From an uncultured Kordiimonas sp. (GTDB lineage: Bacteria; Pseudomonadota; Alphaproteobacteria; Sphingomonadales; Kordiimonadaceae): a stretch of DNA of 64,000 nt. Made by a program: the position numbers and the translations under genes. The notes under the pieces were generated by a model that saw nothing but the letters and a program-made list of their open reading frames with translations, had not been told where the DNA came from and did no database searches. Every line of letters begins with the position of its first letter. Position 1 is the first letter of the stretch. The DNA is taken from contig CANNDZ010000001.1 in assembly GCA_947503575.1 (NCBI GenBank), forward strand, positions 1,860,001 through 1,924,000, given 5' to 3'. Of this stretch, positions 48,067 through 58,042 are shown one piece after another.

Positions 48067-48233
48067 ACGCTTCTCCTAACATTTTACGGTCTTCTAGACC
48101 GCGCCAAATTGGTCCTGTAATGGCGCTTCGGAATTTGCCGGGACAATGGCTAAAATGCCGCAGTTTCGCAAGTGATATTTGTTTGACGCCGAGGCAAGGA
48201 AGACTATAACCAACGGCAAAAGGACGTCGCTGT

Positions 48234-48398
48234 ATGGAAAAGAAACCAACTGTTACCGGAATCATGGTGTTTGCAGGCCTTATTGGCGGCGTTATTGCTG
48301 GCCTTTGGCTGCCCTATATCCCCAGTCTGGAAGCGCTTGGCGGTGGCGTAATTGGCGGTGTTGTTGGCTTTGCGATTGATAGGTTCAGGCGCACCTGA
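48234..48398 (+). CDS. Very small membrane protein (54 residues)
   Basis: A short frame with AAAGGA ten bases before the ATG. MEKKPTVTG is followed by two Gly-rich hydrophobic stretches (GIMVFAGLIGGVIAGLWLP and GGGVIGGVVGFAIDRF) that fit a two-helix hairpin, and ends RRT. The basic residues place both ends in the cytoplasm. I do not recognise a family. It lies alone between divergent and convergent genes. Confidence 0.6.
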   Translation: MEKKPTVTGIMVFAGLIGGVIAGLWLPYIPSLEALGGGVIGGVVGFAIDRFRRT

Positions 48399-48412
48399 CG
48401 TTCTCAAATAAC

Positions 48413-49360
48413 TTATTCTGCTGCGACAGTGGTTGACGCTGCTTCTTCTGCTTTTTTGGGGCTCTTATGACCGGCTGTTCGCTCGCGCCATGCGTCGCGG
48501 ATCATATCACTGGTCATGCGGCTGCCATCTGGCGTCCAGCCGGGCGGAGCGAGCAGGTATAGTATCCGGTCTTTCATGGTTTGCGCTTGAGTGACATCTT
48601 TAAAGATGCCGATCCATTCATGAAGTGCGACCCGAAGTGGATTGAAGGTACCAAGGTCTGTCACTAGACCATATCGGCATGGCTCGGCTTTATCTTCTGG
48701 TATAAATGAGCCAAACATCCGGTCCCACACCATAAAAACGCCTGCATAGTTTGCATCCAGATATCGTGGATTGTTGGCATGATGGACACGGTGGTGGCTT
48801 GGCGTATTAAACCAGTATTCAAACCACCGGGGCATTTTGTCGATGGCTTCTGTATGAATCCAGAATTGATAGATCAGGTTAATACCTGCACAGAAAAAGA
48901 CGATGGCTGGCTCTATACCCAAAAGAAAAATTGGCATTTTGAACAGGATACTGGGGGTGAAAAACCCGGTCCATGTCTGCCGCAAGGCGGTGGACAGATT
49001 ATAGTGCTGGCTTGAATGATGGATTACGTGCGCAGCCCACATCCACCGCATCCTGTGGCCCATTCGGTGGATCCAATAGTAAGCAAAATCATCAAGGACA
49101 AAAGCGAGCACAAAAACCCACCAGGCTGCACCAAGGTCAAAAATGGCGAAGGTTGCCCATACCCAGTAGGCAAGGCCTATGGCAAGGGTCGCAGTTAATG
49201 CACCTGAAATCGTGCTACCCAGCCCCATGATTAGTGATGTCATGGTGTCTTTGGCCTCAAAGCGCGCGCGGCCTGTTTTCCAGCCATAAATCATCTCAGC
49301 CAGTACGAGTAGGACAAAAGCCGGGACGGCCAATTGTGTTGGTGCGGGAAGATCAAGCAT
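48413..49360 (-). CDS. Sterol desaturase/fatty acid hydroxylase-family protein
   Basis: About 315 residues (ATG at 49360 or 49366, overlapping the end of the upstream gene; GGAG is placed nine bases before the former). Four to five membrane helices and the eight-histidine di-iron motifs: HRMGH, HVIHHSS, HTEAI and HHRVHHANN. The family oxidises sterols, fatty acids or carotenoids; the length and HRMGH form are usual for bacterial members. The exact substrate cannot be told. Confidence 0.85.
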   Translation of the reverse strand: MLDLPAPTQLAVPAFVLLVLAEMIYGWKTGRARFEAKDTMTSLIMGLGSTISGALTATLAIGLAYWVWATFAIFDLGAAWWVFVLAFVLDDFAYYWIHRMGHRMRWMWAAHVIHHSSQHYNLSTALRQTWTGFFTPSILFKMPIFLLGIEPAIVFFCAGINLIYQFWIHTEAIDKMPRWFEYWFNTPSHHRVHHANNPRYLDANYAGVFMVWDRMFGSFIPEDKAEPCRYGLVTDLGTFNPLRVALHEWIGIFKDVTQAQTMKDRILYLLAPPGWTPDGSRMTSDMIRDAWRERTAGHKSPKKAEEAASTTVAAE

Positions 49361-49790
49361 GGGCATGGTCTCCTGGGTCGCCTGCATAGTTTAATATTGC
49401 AAGCAGGTTCTCTTTTTCAGTGTCGCCTAAAACGAACTTAATTTTTGGTTGCGTAAAATCAGCATCGGCAATGGTTATCCCTTTGCGGCTAGGAATAATT
49501 TTTAGGGCTTTTGGATCAGTAATGTGACGAACCACTACGCGGTCACCCAATGCAGTTATCAGGGCCAAACCGTCTTTGTTGTTTGGAAATACAACAACCG
49601 CTGACTCTGTTTTGTCATCTATAAAGACTTTAAGGTCATCTTCGCCGAACGCGACATCGGGGCAATATCGCTGTACATTCCTGAGTAGCCGCTCATTCGA
49701 CAATTTTCTACGATTTGGGAAAAGCCAAAACGCTATTGCCGATAAAACAAGTATCGCGGTTAATGAGCCAGCAATTTGGGCCAAATCCAT
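49353..49790 (-). CDS. Membrane-anchored protein of unknown function
   Basis: A 145-residue protein with one N-terminal helix (IAGSLTAILVLSAIAFWLF) then a soluble beta-rich domain (DDLKVFIDDKTESAVVVFPN, LGDRVVVRHITDPKALKI, TQPKIKFVLGDTEKENLLAIL). I do not recognise the family. Its 3' end overlaps the sterol-desaturase-like gene, so the two are transcribed and translated together and may work in one process. Confidence 0.6.
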   Translation of the reverse strand: MDLAQIAGSLTAILVLSAIAFWLFPNRRKLSNERLLRNVQRYCPDVAFGEDDLKVFIDDKTESAVVVFPNNKDGLALITALGDRVVVRHITDPKALKIIPSRKGITIADADFTQPKIKFVLGDTEKENLLAILNYAGDPGDHAHA

Positions 49791-49929
49791 GTCACTCTCC
49801 TGACATCTAAAGATAGCATGATGCCTGAATGGTCAAGGAAGGAATCGTTGGTTGGCTCTACAGACGAGGTTGCGTAAGATACGCAAGATGCCTCGAGCTC
49901 TCCAGCAATCGAATTGAGGAAACGCGAGT

Positions 49930-50886
49930 ATGCGAACTTTATTAAGCCTGTTGATGGCAATTGCCTGGTTTGGAACTGCACATACGGAAGAACCAATTGT
50001 GATTGCGCACCGGGGTGCCAGCGGTTATTTGCCGGAACACACACTTGAAGCATACAAATTGGGCATAGAGCAGGGTGCCGATTATATTGAACCCGATTTG
50101 GTAATGACCAAAGACGGGGTTTTGGTAGCACGTCATGATATTTATTTGTCGTCCACGACAAATGTTGCCAGTAAACCTGAATTTGCGGACCGCAAGCGTA
50201 CTTTTGGCGACAAAACCGATTGGTTTGTAATGGATTTCACCCTGACGGAGTTGAAAACGCTGAGGGCGCGACAGGCTTTTCCCGGTCGGGACAAGTCATT
50301 TGATGACCAATTCGGTATCGCTACCTTGGATGAAATTGTGGCTCTGATAAACGAAACCAGGGCAAACGGTGGACCGACGGTTGGTTTGCACATAGAAATG
50401 AAGCGCCCTGATGTGTTTAAACAGACTATTGCACCGGATCTAGCTGACCGACTCTCTGCTGTTTTTGCAGCATTGCGCGACTCTGGAATACCGCTTTACT
50501 TTCAGTGCTTTGATGGTGAATTTCTTAGAGAAATATCAGGTATGACTGACTCTCCGCTGGTATTGCTGGTTGCTGGAAGTTTTGATCAGCAAAGCCAATG
50601 GTTTACACTCGATGTCGACCTGCCTGAGTATTTCGATATTGTTAGCGGGTTTGGCCTGAATAAGGCGCTGATATTTGATGCATCGTTGGAGGACAACAGG
50701 CTAGTTGAACGGCTGCATAGGGCTGAAAAAATCGTGCATGTCTGGACGGCACGCAATGACGCGTTACCGAAAGGCATTGAAACGCCAGAGCAAGAGCTTA
50801 AACTGTTATTCAGCACAGGTATTGACGGTGTGTTTACAGACTTTCCATCTACAGCAATAGATGCCCGTAGGGCATTTACGCAATAG
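49930..50886 (+). CDS. Secreted glycerophosphodiester phosphodiesterase
   Basis: A 318-residue GDPD-family enzyme with a signal peptide (LLSLLMAIAWFGTAHT). The catalytic block IAHRGASGYLPEHTLEAY, then DYIEPDLVMTKDGVLVARHD (Glu/Asp metal ligands and second His), and GLHIEMKRPD are the GlpQ pattern. It cleaves glycerophosphodiesters such as glycerophosphoethanolamine to glycerol-3-phosphate in the periplasm. Followed by a 31-residue protein gene after 17 bases. Confidence 0.92.
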   Translation: MRTLLSLLMAIAWFGTAHTEEPIVIAHRGASGYLPEHTLEAYKLGIEQGADYIEPDLVMTKDGVLVARHDIYLSSTTNVASKPEFADRKRTFGDKTDWFVMDFTLTELKTLRARQAFPGRDKSFDDQFGIATLDEIVALINETRANGGPTVGLHIEMKRPDVFKQTIAPDLADRLSAVFAALRDSGIPLYFQCFDGEFLREISGMTDSPLVLLVAGSFDQQSQWFTLDVDLPEYFDIVSGFGLNKALIFDASLEDNRLVERLHRAEKIVHVWTARNDALPKGIETPEQELKLLFSTGIDGVFTDFPSTAIDARRAFTQ

Positions 50887-50903
50887 GCCGAAAGGGAACT
50901 AAG

Positions 50904-50999
50904 ATGTTTGATCTTGTCAAAGCAATCATCACCGCCCTTGCGGCGATGATCGTTATTTATGTCGGATCACAAATGCTGTTTGCTGCCGCAAACATGTAG
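50904..50999 (+). CDS. Tiny membrane protein (31 residues)
   Basis: A 31-codon frame with AAGGGAACT before the ATG. It starts MFDLVKAIITAL and is hydrophobic throughout (AAMIVIYVGSQMLFAAANM), fitting one membrane helix. It could be a small accessory of the GDPD operon 17 bases upstream, or a random frame; size leaves doubt. Confidence 0.45.
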   Translation: MFDLVKAIITALAAMIVIYVGSQMLFAAANM

Positions 51000-51026
51000 G
51001 CTAGGGCCGATGAACGGCCTTTATCA

Positions 51027-51743
51027 TTAGTCAGCGTCTGGCCATTTTCTGTCAAACGGGAACGGCGTTTCTTCTGACGCAAAACTCAAATAGTCCAGCA
51101 CGTCATGGATATAGTTTGCAAACTGCTTGATAAGGCTGGTCAGGCTGGGGTTAGCCTCGCCAGCAAAGATGGTGAAAACCACCTGAACACCGGCAAGAAA
51201 CAGCGCCAGGGACATACTCACGGACCCCAATACGCCAAATACAAACATCAAAAAGGCTCGCTTAATGATTGTTGGCCAATCCCGGTTTTTCAACTCTTCC
51301 ACTAACTGAGAATTGTTTTTGTTGGAATGCGAGGCATGATTGTTGCTGCTCATTGTGTCATCGTTCATTGTTTCGTCTCCTATTGACCCTGACGCCGTTG
51401 GTTCTACCGGCGTTTTTGCTGTCGTCTCTTTTTTGTTATCTGAAACAGAAGCTTGCACTGGCTGGCTTGCCAAATCCTGCGTTTCTGTCTCTTTTTTTGA
51501 GGCTGGTTTTGTATTGGCAGTTTTCGTAGCAGCCGGTTTTTTGCGGGGTGGCGTCTTTTTTTGTGCTGGGGACTTCTTGGGAGCCGCTGTTTTGGGAGAC
51601 GCGGTAGACGCTTTTTTTGCAGCAGTCGTTTTTTTTACCGGGCCGCGTGTAGCTGGCTTACCGGAATTGTCACTGGCATTGTTGTCAGCATTCTTTGCCG
51701 AGCCTTTGCCAGTTTCATCTGCTGTCGATTTATCTTCGCTCAT
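51027..51743 (-). CDS. DUF4389 protein with long Lys/Ala/Pro-rich N-terminus
   Basis: A 238-residue protein; GAGGAAG fixes the ATG at 51743. Residues 1-155 are a disordered low-complexity region with Ala-Lys-Pro-Thr motifs (KKTTAAKKASTASPKTAAPK). Residues about 160-238 are DUF4389: WPTIIKRAFLMFVFGVLGSVS and LALFLAGVQVVFTIFAG (two helices), then FANYIHDVLDYLSFASEETPFPF. Function unknown. The basic tail resembles histone-like tails and may bind DNA, RNA or anionic lipid. Confidence 0.78.
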   Translation of the reverse strand: MSEDKSTADETGKGSAKNADNNASDNSGKPATRGPVKKTTAAKKASTASPKTAAPKKSPAQKKTPPRKKPAATKTANTKPASKKETETQDLASQPVQASVSDNKKETTAKTPVEPTASGSIGDETMNDDTMSSNNHASHSNKNNSQLVEELKNRDWPTIIKRAFLMFVFGVLGSVSMSLALFLAGVQVVFTIFAGEANPSLTSLIKQFANYIHDVLDYLSFASEETPFPFDRKWPDAD

Positions 51744-51824
51744 CGTCTTCCTCTTTGCGAATGTTTCATACCTATATTTGGTAAGCGCGAGGGACGACGT
51801 CAAGGGTTTGCATCGTTTGTCGTG

Positions 51825-53624
51825 TTATGGGGAAGGTTGCGACCAGGGTAATTTGCCGCGGACCATGTCAGATGCTTGGAAGCTGGACACTGGCGCCGAG
51901 TAATAGAAGCCCTGTCCGAAGGCAAATCCCATCTCAGTCACCATGTCAATATGGACCGGATCTTCCAATCCCTCAGCGACAATTTCATGGCCAAGGCTGC
52001 GCGCTAACCTGCCAATCATATCAAGGATTTTGTGCTGGGTGTTGCCGCGTTCCAATTGATTGATAAACACGCGATCAATTTTAATAATATCAATTGGAAA
52101 CTGGTGCAAATAGTTGAGGGAGGAATAACCAGTCCCAAAGTCATCCAAGGCCACTTTGACGCCTAGGTCTCTAATCTTATCGAGCGACTCAGAAATTCGC
52201 TCCGGGTTTGCCATGATAGAGCTTTCGGTCAGTTCAATGCGCAGCAAATTGCCTGGCAGCTTGTATTTATCAAGGGCTGCTGCCACGACTGCAGCAACAT
52301 CATCTCGCCCAAATTGTACACCAGAAACATTCACGTTTATGGGCACAAGTTTGTCGTGGCCCACTTCCATTTCCCAGTGTTTCAAGCATGTGCATGCCGC
52401 CTCTATAGCCCACCGACCAAGAGGCACAATTATACCGGTTTCCTCTGCAAGCTGGATGAATTCTACAGGTGATACATAGCCATGATCTTTGTGATTCCAA
52501 CGTGTCAGGGCTTCAAAACCCCGCAGTTCTGATGTCCTCACATCAATAATCGGTTGATAGAACAGTTGAAGTTCTTGTCGTTCCACAGCGCGCCGTAATT
52601 CCGTTTCCAGATGGAATTGAGACCGGGCAACCTGGTGCGATTCCCGCCGATAAATTTCGGTGCGTGCTTTTCCTGCAATTTTGGCGCGGTGCATGGCAAA
52701 GTCTGCGTCGCGTATCAGGTCTTCCGGGTGGGTGGCGCTTGACATTGTGCTTGCCACGCCAATCGACACCGACGTGAAAACTTCGTTACCATCCAAATCA
52801 TAGGGCTGACGCATGGCTTCATGGATGCGTTCGCATATTTTCACAACAGATTTGATATGGACCATATCCGGAACCAGGATCGCAAATTCGTCACCTGATA
52901 GGCGTGCCAGAATATCGCTGCTGCCAATGCATCTACGCAGGGTGGATGCCATGGAAATCAGAAACCTGTCCCCGGCGCTGTGACCAAAGCTCTCATTTAT
53001 TTGCTGGAAACGGTCAATGTTAACAACAAGGACAGCGCACCCAAAGGGTTCATCACTGCGTTGGCCGTTGAGGACCGTTTCTTCAAGTTTGTTGCGAAAA
53101 AGAACCCTGTTGGGCTGGCCGGTCAAAGCATCATGGAAAGCATGGTGCATGATATTTTGTTCTGCCAATTTTTCGGCGGTATGGTCTTCAATCGTGCACA
53201 ATACCTGGCAATGCCCATTGCCATCGACGAAAATCGGTTTGAGTTGACTTGTTAGATAATGCTCGTGACCATCTCGTGTCTTTACCCATTCAAGAGTGTT
53301 GGAGACCTGCCGAGAATTGGACAGGCGAATAGCCTCAGACAGTTTTTCAAGATCTGATTCGGCCCAAATGGCTCCAAGCGCCACAGGGAAAACCACTGAG
53401 CCTTGCATATCAAATATGGACTTTGCCATTGGGTTGGCGCTGGCGATCAGGACCTGGCCATCTTCTTTAACGTCAAAACAGACCACGCCGAAGGGCAGGG
53501 CATCCGTTATAGTTTGCGCACTCGCAGTGGTTTCTGTCCAACCAGACCCCGAGCTATCATAGGAAGTATCCGGCATTGTTGCTGCCGCACTTTCCCCAGC
53601 TTTCTGTCCCCCAGACAAATCCAA
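51825..53624 (-). CDS. PAS-GGDEF-EAL cyclic-di-GMP protein
   Basis: A 599-residue protein with a PAS-like sensor (about 35-150), a GGDEF domain (about 165-330) and an EAL domain (about 345-595). The cyclase motif reads SGDEF rather than GGDEF, and the inhibitory I-site position before it (GSSD) lacks the RxxD pattern. The EAL side is complete: FEALTRW, VNVSGVQF, ELTESSIM, DDFGTGYSS, IKIDRVFI and AEGLED. It is likely a c-di-GMP phosphodiesterase with a weak or regulatory GGDEF, though SGDEF does not prove inactivity. Confidence 0.88.
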   Translation of the reverse strand: MDLSGGQKAGESAAATMPDTSYDSSGSGWTETTASAQTITDALPFGVVCFDVKEDGQVLIASANPMAKSIFDMQGSVVFPVALGAIWAESDLEKLSEAIRLSNSRQVSNTLEWVKTRDGHEHYLTSQLKPIFVDGNGHCQVLCTIEDHTAEKLAEQNIMHHAFHDALTGQPNRVLFRNKLEETVLNGQRSDEPFGCAVLVVNIDRFQQINESFGHSAGDRFLISMASTLRRCIGSSDILARLSGDEFAILVPDMVHIKSVVKICERIHEAMRQPYDLDGNEVFTSVSIGVASTMSSATHPEDLIRDADFAMHRAKIAGKARTEIYRRESHQVARSQFHLETELRRAVERQELQLFYQPIIDVRTSELRGFEALTRWNHKDHGYVSPVEFIQLAEETGIIVPLGRWAIEAACTCLKHWEMEVGHDKLVPINVNVSGVQFGRDDVAAVVAAALDKYKLPGNLLRIELTESSIMANPERISESLDKIRDLGVKVALDDFGTGYSSLNYLHQFPIDIIKIDRVFINQLERGNTQHKILDMIGRLARSLGHEIVAEGLEDPVHIDMVTEMGFAFGQGFYYSAPVSSFQASDMVRGKLPWSQPSP

Positions 53625-53771
53625 ACCCTTAACTGACCTTCCTGCGTCTTCTTCACGCGAGATAAAAGGCTACGTCACAGCAGTAAAGATTTGGTAAAAA
53701 TGGGGTATATTTTGTTAACAAATTTTATTTGAAAATGTTGTCACTAGTTTGTGGTGCGCGATATTCAGGCA

Positions 53772-53799
53772 AAAAAATTGGGGAAGGCAAGCCTTCCCC
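53772..53799 (-). terminator. Rho-independent terminator of nrdJ
   Basis: On the minus strand the stem GGGGAAGGC / GCCTTCCCC is followed by a T-rich run (CAATTTTTTTG). Its loop is only two bases (TT on the minus strand). Confidence 0.8.
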
Positions 53800-53805
53800 G
53801 AGATG

Positions 53806-53835
53806 ACCACCCACAGGGACGGGTTAGTGGGTGGT
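53806..53835 (-). repeat. Second inverted repeat between nrdJ and its terminator
   Basis: ACCACCCAC (53806-53814) pairs with GTGGGTGGT (53827-53835) across a 12-base loop. It lies directly before the terminator, giving a tandem hairpin 3' end that may protect the long mRNA. Confidence 0.5.
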
Positions 53836-53853
53836 AAAGTCTAACTGTTAGAC

Positions 53854-56800
53854 CTAGCTACAACCGCTTGTAGACCCACAGGTGTCACATTTCATGCACG
53901 TGCCATTGCGCACCAGCGTGAAGTTTCCACACTCCCCGCACGCATCACCTTCATAGCCTTTCATTTTGGCTGCTAAGCGAGCGTCGCTTGTGGCATCGGT
54001 GCCACCGTTCACCATGGCAGACCCGACGCTAACACTTGCACTTGCGGCCGCACCGGCAGCAACCGCAACGGTTTCTAGCTCTGTGTCTTTGTCGCGCGAT
54101 TTTGTGGTGTTCAATACAACCAGATTGCTGCCCCGAACATAACCGGAGGAGGCAAATTTCTGCACGCGTTCAAGGGCTTGCGATACATCATCATCAAGTT
54201 CAGGCAAACCATCGTTCTTGTCACCACGCCCTGTGGTATCGTGCATGAGGTCTGCAGGCGTCGCATGGGCAAGGTCTTCTCTGCCCAAGTAAGAAATCGC
54301 CAGCTCCCGGAAGATATAGTCAAGCAACGATGTTGCCATTTTGATGGTATCGTTGCCCTCGACACGACCAAAGGGTTCAAACCGCGTGAAGGTAAATGCA
54401 TCGACGAACTCTTCCAGCGGTACGCCGTATTGCAAGCCGATGGAGATTGCGATTGCAAAGTTGTTCATCAATGAACGAAACGCCGCCCCTTCTTTATGCA
54501 TGTCGATGAATATCTCACCGACGGAACCATCATCGTATTCGCCCGTGCGAAGATAGACTTTATGACCACCGACAATAGCCTTCTGGGTATACCCTTTGCG
54601 CCTTTCTGGCAGACGTTTGCGGGCAGTGGCCGTCTCACGTTCTACCTTGACGATCCGCTCAACGATCCGTTCGGCAACCACTTCGGCTTTTTCCGGAAGT
54701 GACTTTTCGTCAAACTCTTCGCTCAGGTCATCATCATCCAACAGAGACGCATTGAGAGGCTGACTGAGTTTTGATCCATCGCGGTATAAGGCATTGGCCT
54801 TAAGGGCAAGCGACCAACTTAGTTCATACGCTGCTGTGCAATCATCAACTTCTGCATCGTTTGGCATGTTGATGGTTTTGGAAATGGCGCCGGAAATAAA
54901 CGGCTGCGCTGCGGCCATCATGCGGATGTGACTTTCCCACGACAAGGACCGTTTACCAATTTTACCACAAGGGTTTGCGCAATCAAACACAGGGTAATGG
55001 TCTTCACTCAAATGAGGAGCACGCTCCAGCGTCATCGCACCGCAGCAATACAGGTTAGCTGCATCCACCTCGCGTTTGGTAAAACCGATAGCTTCCAACA
55101 GGTTAAACGAATAATCGTTCAACTGTTCGTCAGTTAGCCCCAAGGTCTTCTTGCAGAAGTCCAATCCAAGCGTGAAGTGATTAAAGACAAACTTGATATC
55201 AAAAGCATTGGCTAGTTGACTTTCAACCAGGTCTATTTCGCGCTCACCAAAGCCTTTTTCCCGCAAGGTTGCGTGGTTTACCCCAGGTGCATCCACCAAT
55301 GTAGAATGCCCTACCGCATATTTTTCAATATCGTTAATCTGACTGTCTGTGTAACCAAGAACCTTCAGGGCCTGGGGAACAATACGGTTGATGATTTTAA
55401 AGTATCCACCGCCTGCCAGCTTTTTGAACTTAACAAGAGCAAAGTCTGGCTCAATACCGGTGGTATCACAGTCCATCACAAGGCCAATGGTGCCGGTTGG
55501 TGCGATCACGGATGATTGCGCGTTACGGTAACCATGTTTTTCGCCAATTTCGAGGGCTCTGTCCCAGGCATCGGCAGCAGCAACCGTGATCAACTGGTCG
55601 GGACAGTTTGCAATATCAAGTGCTACTGGATTGGTGTTGAGTTTTTCGTATCCATCTTTTTGGCCATATGCCGCGCGGCGATGGTTGCGGATAACCCGCA
55701 ACATGTGGTCGGCATTTTTAGCGTAGCCAGGGAAGGCGCCCAGTTCAGCGGCCATTTCTGCGCTTGTTGCGTAACTTTCACCCGTCAATAAAGCTGAAAT
55801 TGCGCCACACAATGCCCGTCCTTGGTCACTGTCATAAGCGAGACCGTTGCTCATTAAAAGGCCACCAATGTTGGCATAGCCAATACCCAGAGTACGATAT
55901 TCATAGGATAGTTTTGCAATTTCCTTAGACGGAAATTGTGCCATTAAAACAGATATTTCCAGCACCATGGTCCACAGGCGAACGGCATGCTTGAAGTTCT
56001 CAATTGCAAATGTACCGTCTTCGTTGCGGAACGTCATAAGGTTAAGGGATGCAAGGTTACATGCTGTGTCATCCAGGAACATATATTCCGAGCAAGGATT
56101 GGATGCGCGGATATCACCTGAAGCCGGGCATGTGTGCCAATCATTGATTGTGGTGTGAAACTGAATGCCAGGATCGGCAGACGCCCATGCAGCCTGGCCA
56201 ACATCACGCCACAAGTCTTTTGCCTCTACCTCACGCACCGTCTCGCCATCGGTTCGACGTTTGAAAGACCATGTATCGCCTGCCTTAACAGCATTCATAA
56301 ACTCGTCAGAAACGCGAATAGAGTTGTTCGAATTCTGACCAGATACAGTTAGGTAAGCATCAGAGTCCCAGTCAGTATTATATGTTTTGAAATCTATGGA
56401 CGCGTAGCCTTGTTTGGCAAACTGGATAACCCGCTGCACATAGTTTTCCGGGATCATCACCTTCCTTGCAGCAATGATCTGCTTCTTCAGCTCTTTATTT
56501 ACCTTCGGGTCGAAAGCGGCTTCTGCCAGGTCTGCTTTCGCATCATGGCAAGCTTTCATAATCCGATTAAGGTGTATCTCGTTCAGCTTCGACCCTGAAA
56601 CAAGCGCAGACACCTTTTGTTCTTCAATTACTTTCCAGTTGATGAATTCCTCGACATCAGGGTGGTCAATATCAACAACCACCATCTTTGCCGCGCGGCG
56701 TGTTGTGCCACCGGATTTGATGGCACCTGCCGCCCTGTCGCCAATTTTCAGGAAACTCATCAGCCCTGATGATTTACCACCACCTGAAAGGGGTTCTTCT

Positions 56801-57522
56801 GCGCCGCGTACATTGGAGAAGTTTGATCCCGTACCTGAACCGTATTTGAACAAACGTGCTTCCCGAGTCCAAAGATCCATGATGCCGCCTTCGTTAACAA
56901 GGTCATCTGACACGGATTGGATAAAGCAGGCATGTGGCTGCGGGTGCTCATAACTACTTTTGGAGCGGGTAAGTTTGCCGGTTTCAAAATCTACATAATG
57001 ATGCCCCTGGGCAGGGCCATCTATGCCATATGCCCAATGCAAGCCTGTGTTAAACCATTGCGGGCTATTTGGTGCGGCCATTTGCTTGGCAAGCATTAGC
57101 CGCATTTCGTCAAAGAATGTTCTGGCGTCGTCTTCGCTGTCGAAATAGCCGCCTTTCCAGCCCCAATAAGTCCATGTGCCCGCCAGGCGGTCAAAAACCT
57201 GTTTACTGGATGTCTCGCTACCAAAGCGTTTTTCCTCTGGCATCGAAGCAAGAGCCTTCTTGTCGGCCTCTTTGCGCCACAACCAGCTTGGTATATCTTT
57301 TTCTTTTACGGGTTTGAGTGCCTGCGGAACCCCCGCCTTGCGGAAATATTTTTGAGCAATGATATCAGTTGCAACCTGGCTCCAGCTTTGTGGCACCTCC
57401 ACGTTTTCCATGTGAAAGACGGTCGAGCCATCAGGATTACGAATTTCGCTAACGGCTGTGCGCCATTCAATGGCGCTGTATGGACACGGGTAATCCTTCG
57501 TGAACCGGCGTTCAATACGCAT
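53854..57522 (-). CDS. nrdJ: Vitamin B12-dependent ribonucleoside-diphosphate reductase (class II)
   Basis: A 1222-residue class II reductase. Motifs: [20 protein letters not shown] (active-site Glu), [41 protein letters not shown], and the C-terminal redox tail with zinc-type cysteines ([22 protein letters not shown]). It reduces ribonucleotides to deoxyribonucleotides using adenosylcobalamin, working with or without oxygen. It supplies DNA precursors, matching the repair genes nearby. A candidate NrdR box lies upstream; tandem hairpins end the gene. Confidence 0.97.
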   Translation of the reverse strand: MRIERRFTKDYPCPYSAIEWRTAVSEIRNPDGSTVFHMENVEVPQSWSQVATDIIAQKYFRKAGVPQALKPVKEKDIPSWLWRKEADKKALASMPEEKRFGSETSSKQVFDRLAGTWTYWGWKGGYFDSEDDARTFFDEMRLMLAKQMAAPNSPQWFNTGLHWAYGIDGPAQGHHYVDFETGKLTRSKSSYEHPQPHACFIQSVSDDLVNEGGIMDLWTREARLFKYGSGTGSNFSNVRGAEEPLSGGGKSSGLMSFLKIGDRAAGAIKSGGTTRRAAKMVVVDIDHPDVEEFINWKVIEEQKVSALVSGSKLNEIHLNRIMKACHDAKADLAEAAFDPKVNKELKKQIIAARKVMIPENYVQRVIQFAKQGYASIDFKTYNTDWDSDAYLTVSGQNSNNSIRVSDEFMNAVKAGDTWSFKRRTDGETVREVEAKDLWRDVGQAAWASADPGIQFHTTINDWHTCPASGDIRASNPCSEYMFLDDTACNLASLNLMTFRNEDGTFAIENFKHAVRLWTMVLEISVLMAQFPSKEIAKLSYEYRTLGIGYANIGGLLMSNGLAYDSDQGRALCGAISALLTGESYATSAEMAAELGAFPGYAKNADHMLRVIRNHRRAAYGQKDGYEKLNTNPVALDIANCPDQLITVAAADAWDRALEIGEKHGYRNAQSSVIAPTGTIGLVMDCDTTGIEPDFALVKFKKLAGGGYFKIINRIVPQALKVLGYTDSQINDIEKYAVGHSTLVDAPGVNHATLREKGFGEREIDLVESQLANAFDIKFVFNHFTLGLDFCKKTLGLTDEQLNDYSFNLLEAIGFTKREVDAANLYCCGAMTLERAPHLSEDHYPVFDCANPCGKIGKRSLSWESHIRMMAAAQPFISGAISKTINMPNDAEVDDCTAAYELSWSLALKANALYRDGSKLSQPLNASLLDDDDLSEEFDEKSLPEKAEVVAERIVERIVKVERETATARKRLPERRKGYTQKAIVGGHKVYLRTGEYDDGSVGEIFIDMHKEGAAFRSLMNNFAIAISIGLQYGVPLEEFVDAFTFTRFEPFGRVEGNDTIKMATSLLDYIFRELAISYLGREDLAHATPADLMHDTTGRGDKNDGLPELDDDVSQALERVQKFASSGYVRGSNLVVLNTTKSRDKDTELETVAVAAGAAASASVSVGSAMVNGGTDATSDARLAAKMKGYEGDACGECGNFTLVRNGTCMKCDTCGSTSGCS

Positions 57523-58042
57523 GTTTTCCCCCTTGAAAACTCAATGATTATGGTCAGACGGTTCAATTATTTGCCGCCAGCCTGATTATTATTTCGGTCG
57601 GTGAACCCTGAACACCTGCCGCAGACAATTCCCCTGTGCCCGATACATTGCGAATACCATATATTGCGTTTCTGTAACGTGCAGGCACAACAATAAGGGC
57701 GAGAAATCCCTGCTTTCAAGCCATTTTTTCAATATGTTGTGGTTGACATCGCAGTTGGCACAACTGAACGTGTGTCGAATCGTTGCTGATCAATGAGTCG
57801 CAAAATTGGCGCCTTATTCTGCCCATAATAAAGAAATACCTTCTTCGTTGGTTGCAGTGCTTTGCTGTAGCGCGGAAGCACCTGTTGAGGCCTTTAAATC
57901 GAAGAATCAGTAAATACTGGCTGCGGCGGCTTTTCCTCGGCAAGCTAACGTGATAAAGGGTCGGCAAACGCGATGGTTGTTTGCAAAATGATGGGACTGA
58001 GCAGCATCGCATTATGAAATAGTTTGATGATGGATAGAGTAT
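57523..58042. other. 520-base divergent intergenic region between nrdJ and the NDUFA12 gene
   Basis: Besides the candidate NrdR box (57654-57669) and a weaker, similar site at 57727-57742 I see nothing certain. The long minus-strand frame from 58459 is the antisense of the NDUFA12-like gene and lacks support. No cobalamin riboswitch pattern is visible. Confidence 0.4.
57654..57669 (-). promoter_or_regulatory. Candidate NrdR box upstream of nrdJ
   Basis: ATACCATATATTGCGT matches the NrdR-type box ACAC-WATATATW-GTGT at 13 of 16 positions by eye. A second site at 57727-57742 matches at 11 positions. Their centres are 73 bases apart rather than the usual 15-16 or 31-32. NrdR represses ribonucleotide reductase genes; binding here is inference. 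Confidence 0.4.

Noticed and set aside
51340-51903. A long plus-strand frame of 187 codons
   Set aside because: It is the mirror of the Lys/Ala-rich repeat in the DUF4389 gene, where biased codons keep the other strand open.
57523-57720. Cobalamin riboswitch before nrdJ
   Set aside because: A B12 switch would make sense for a B12-dependent enzyme, but I could not find its core box or the matching stems.
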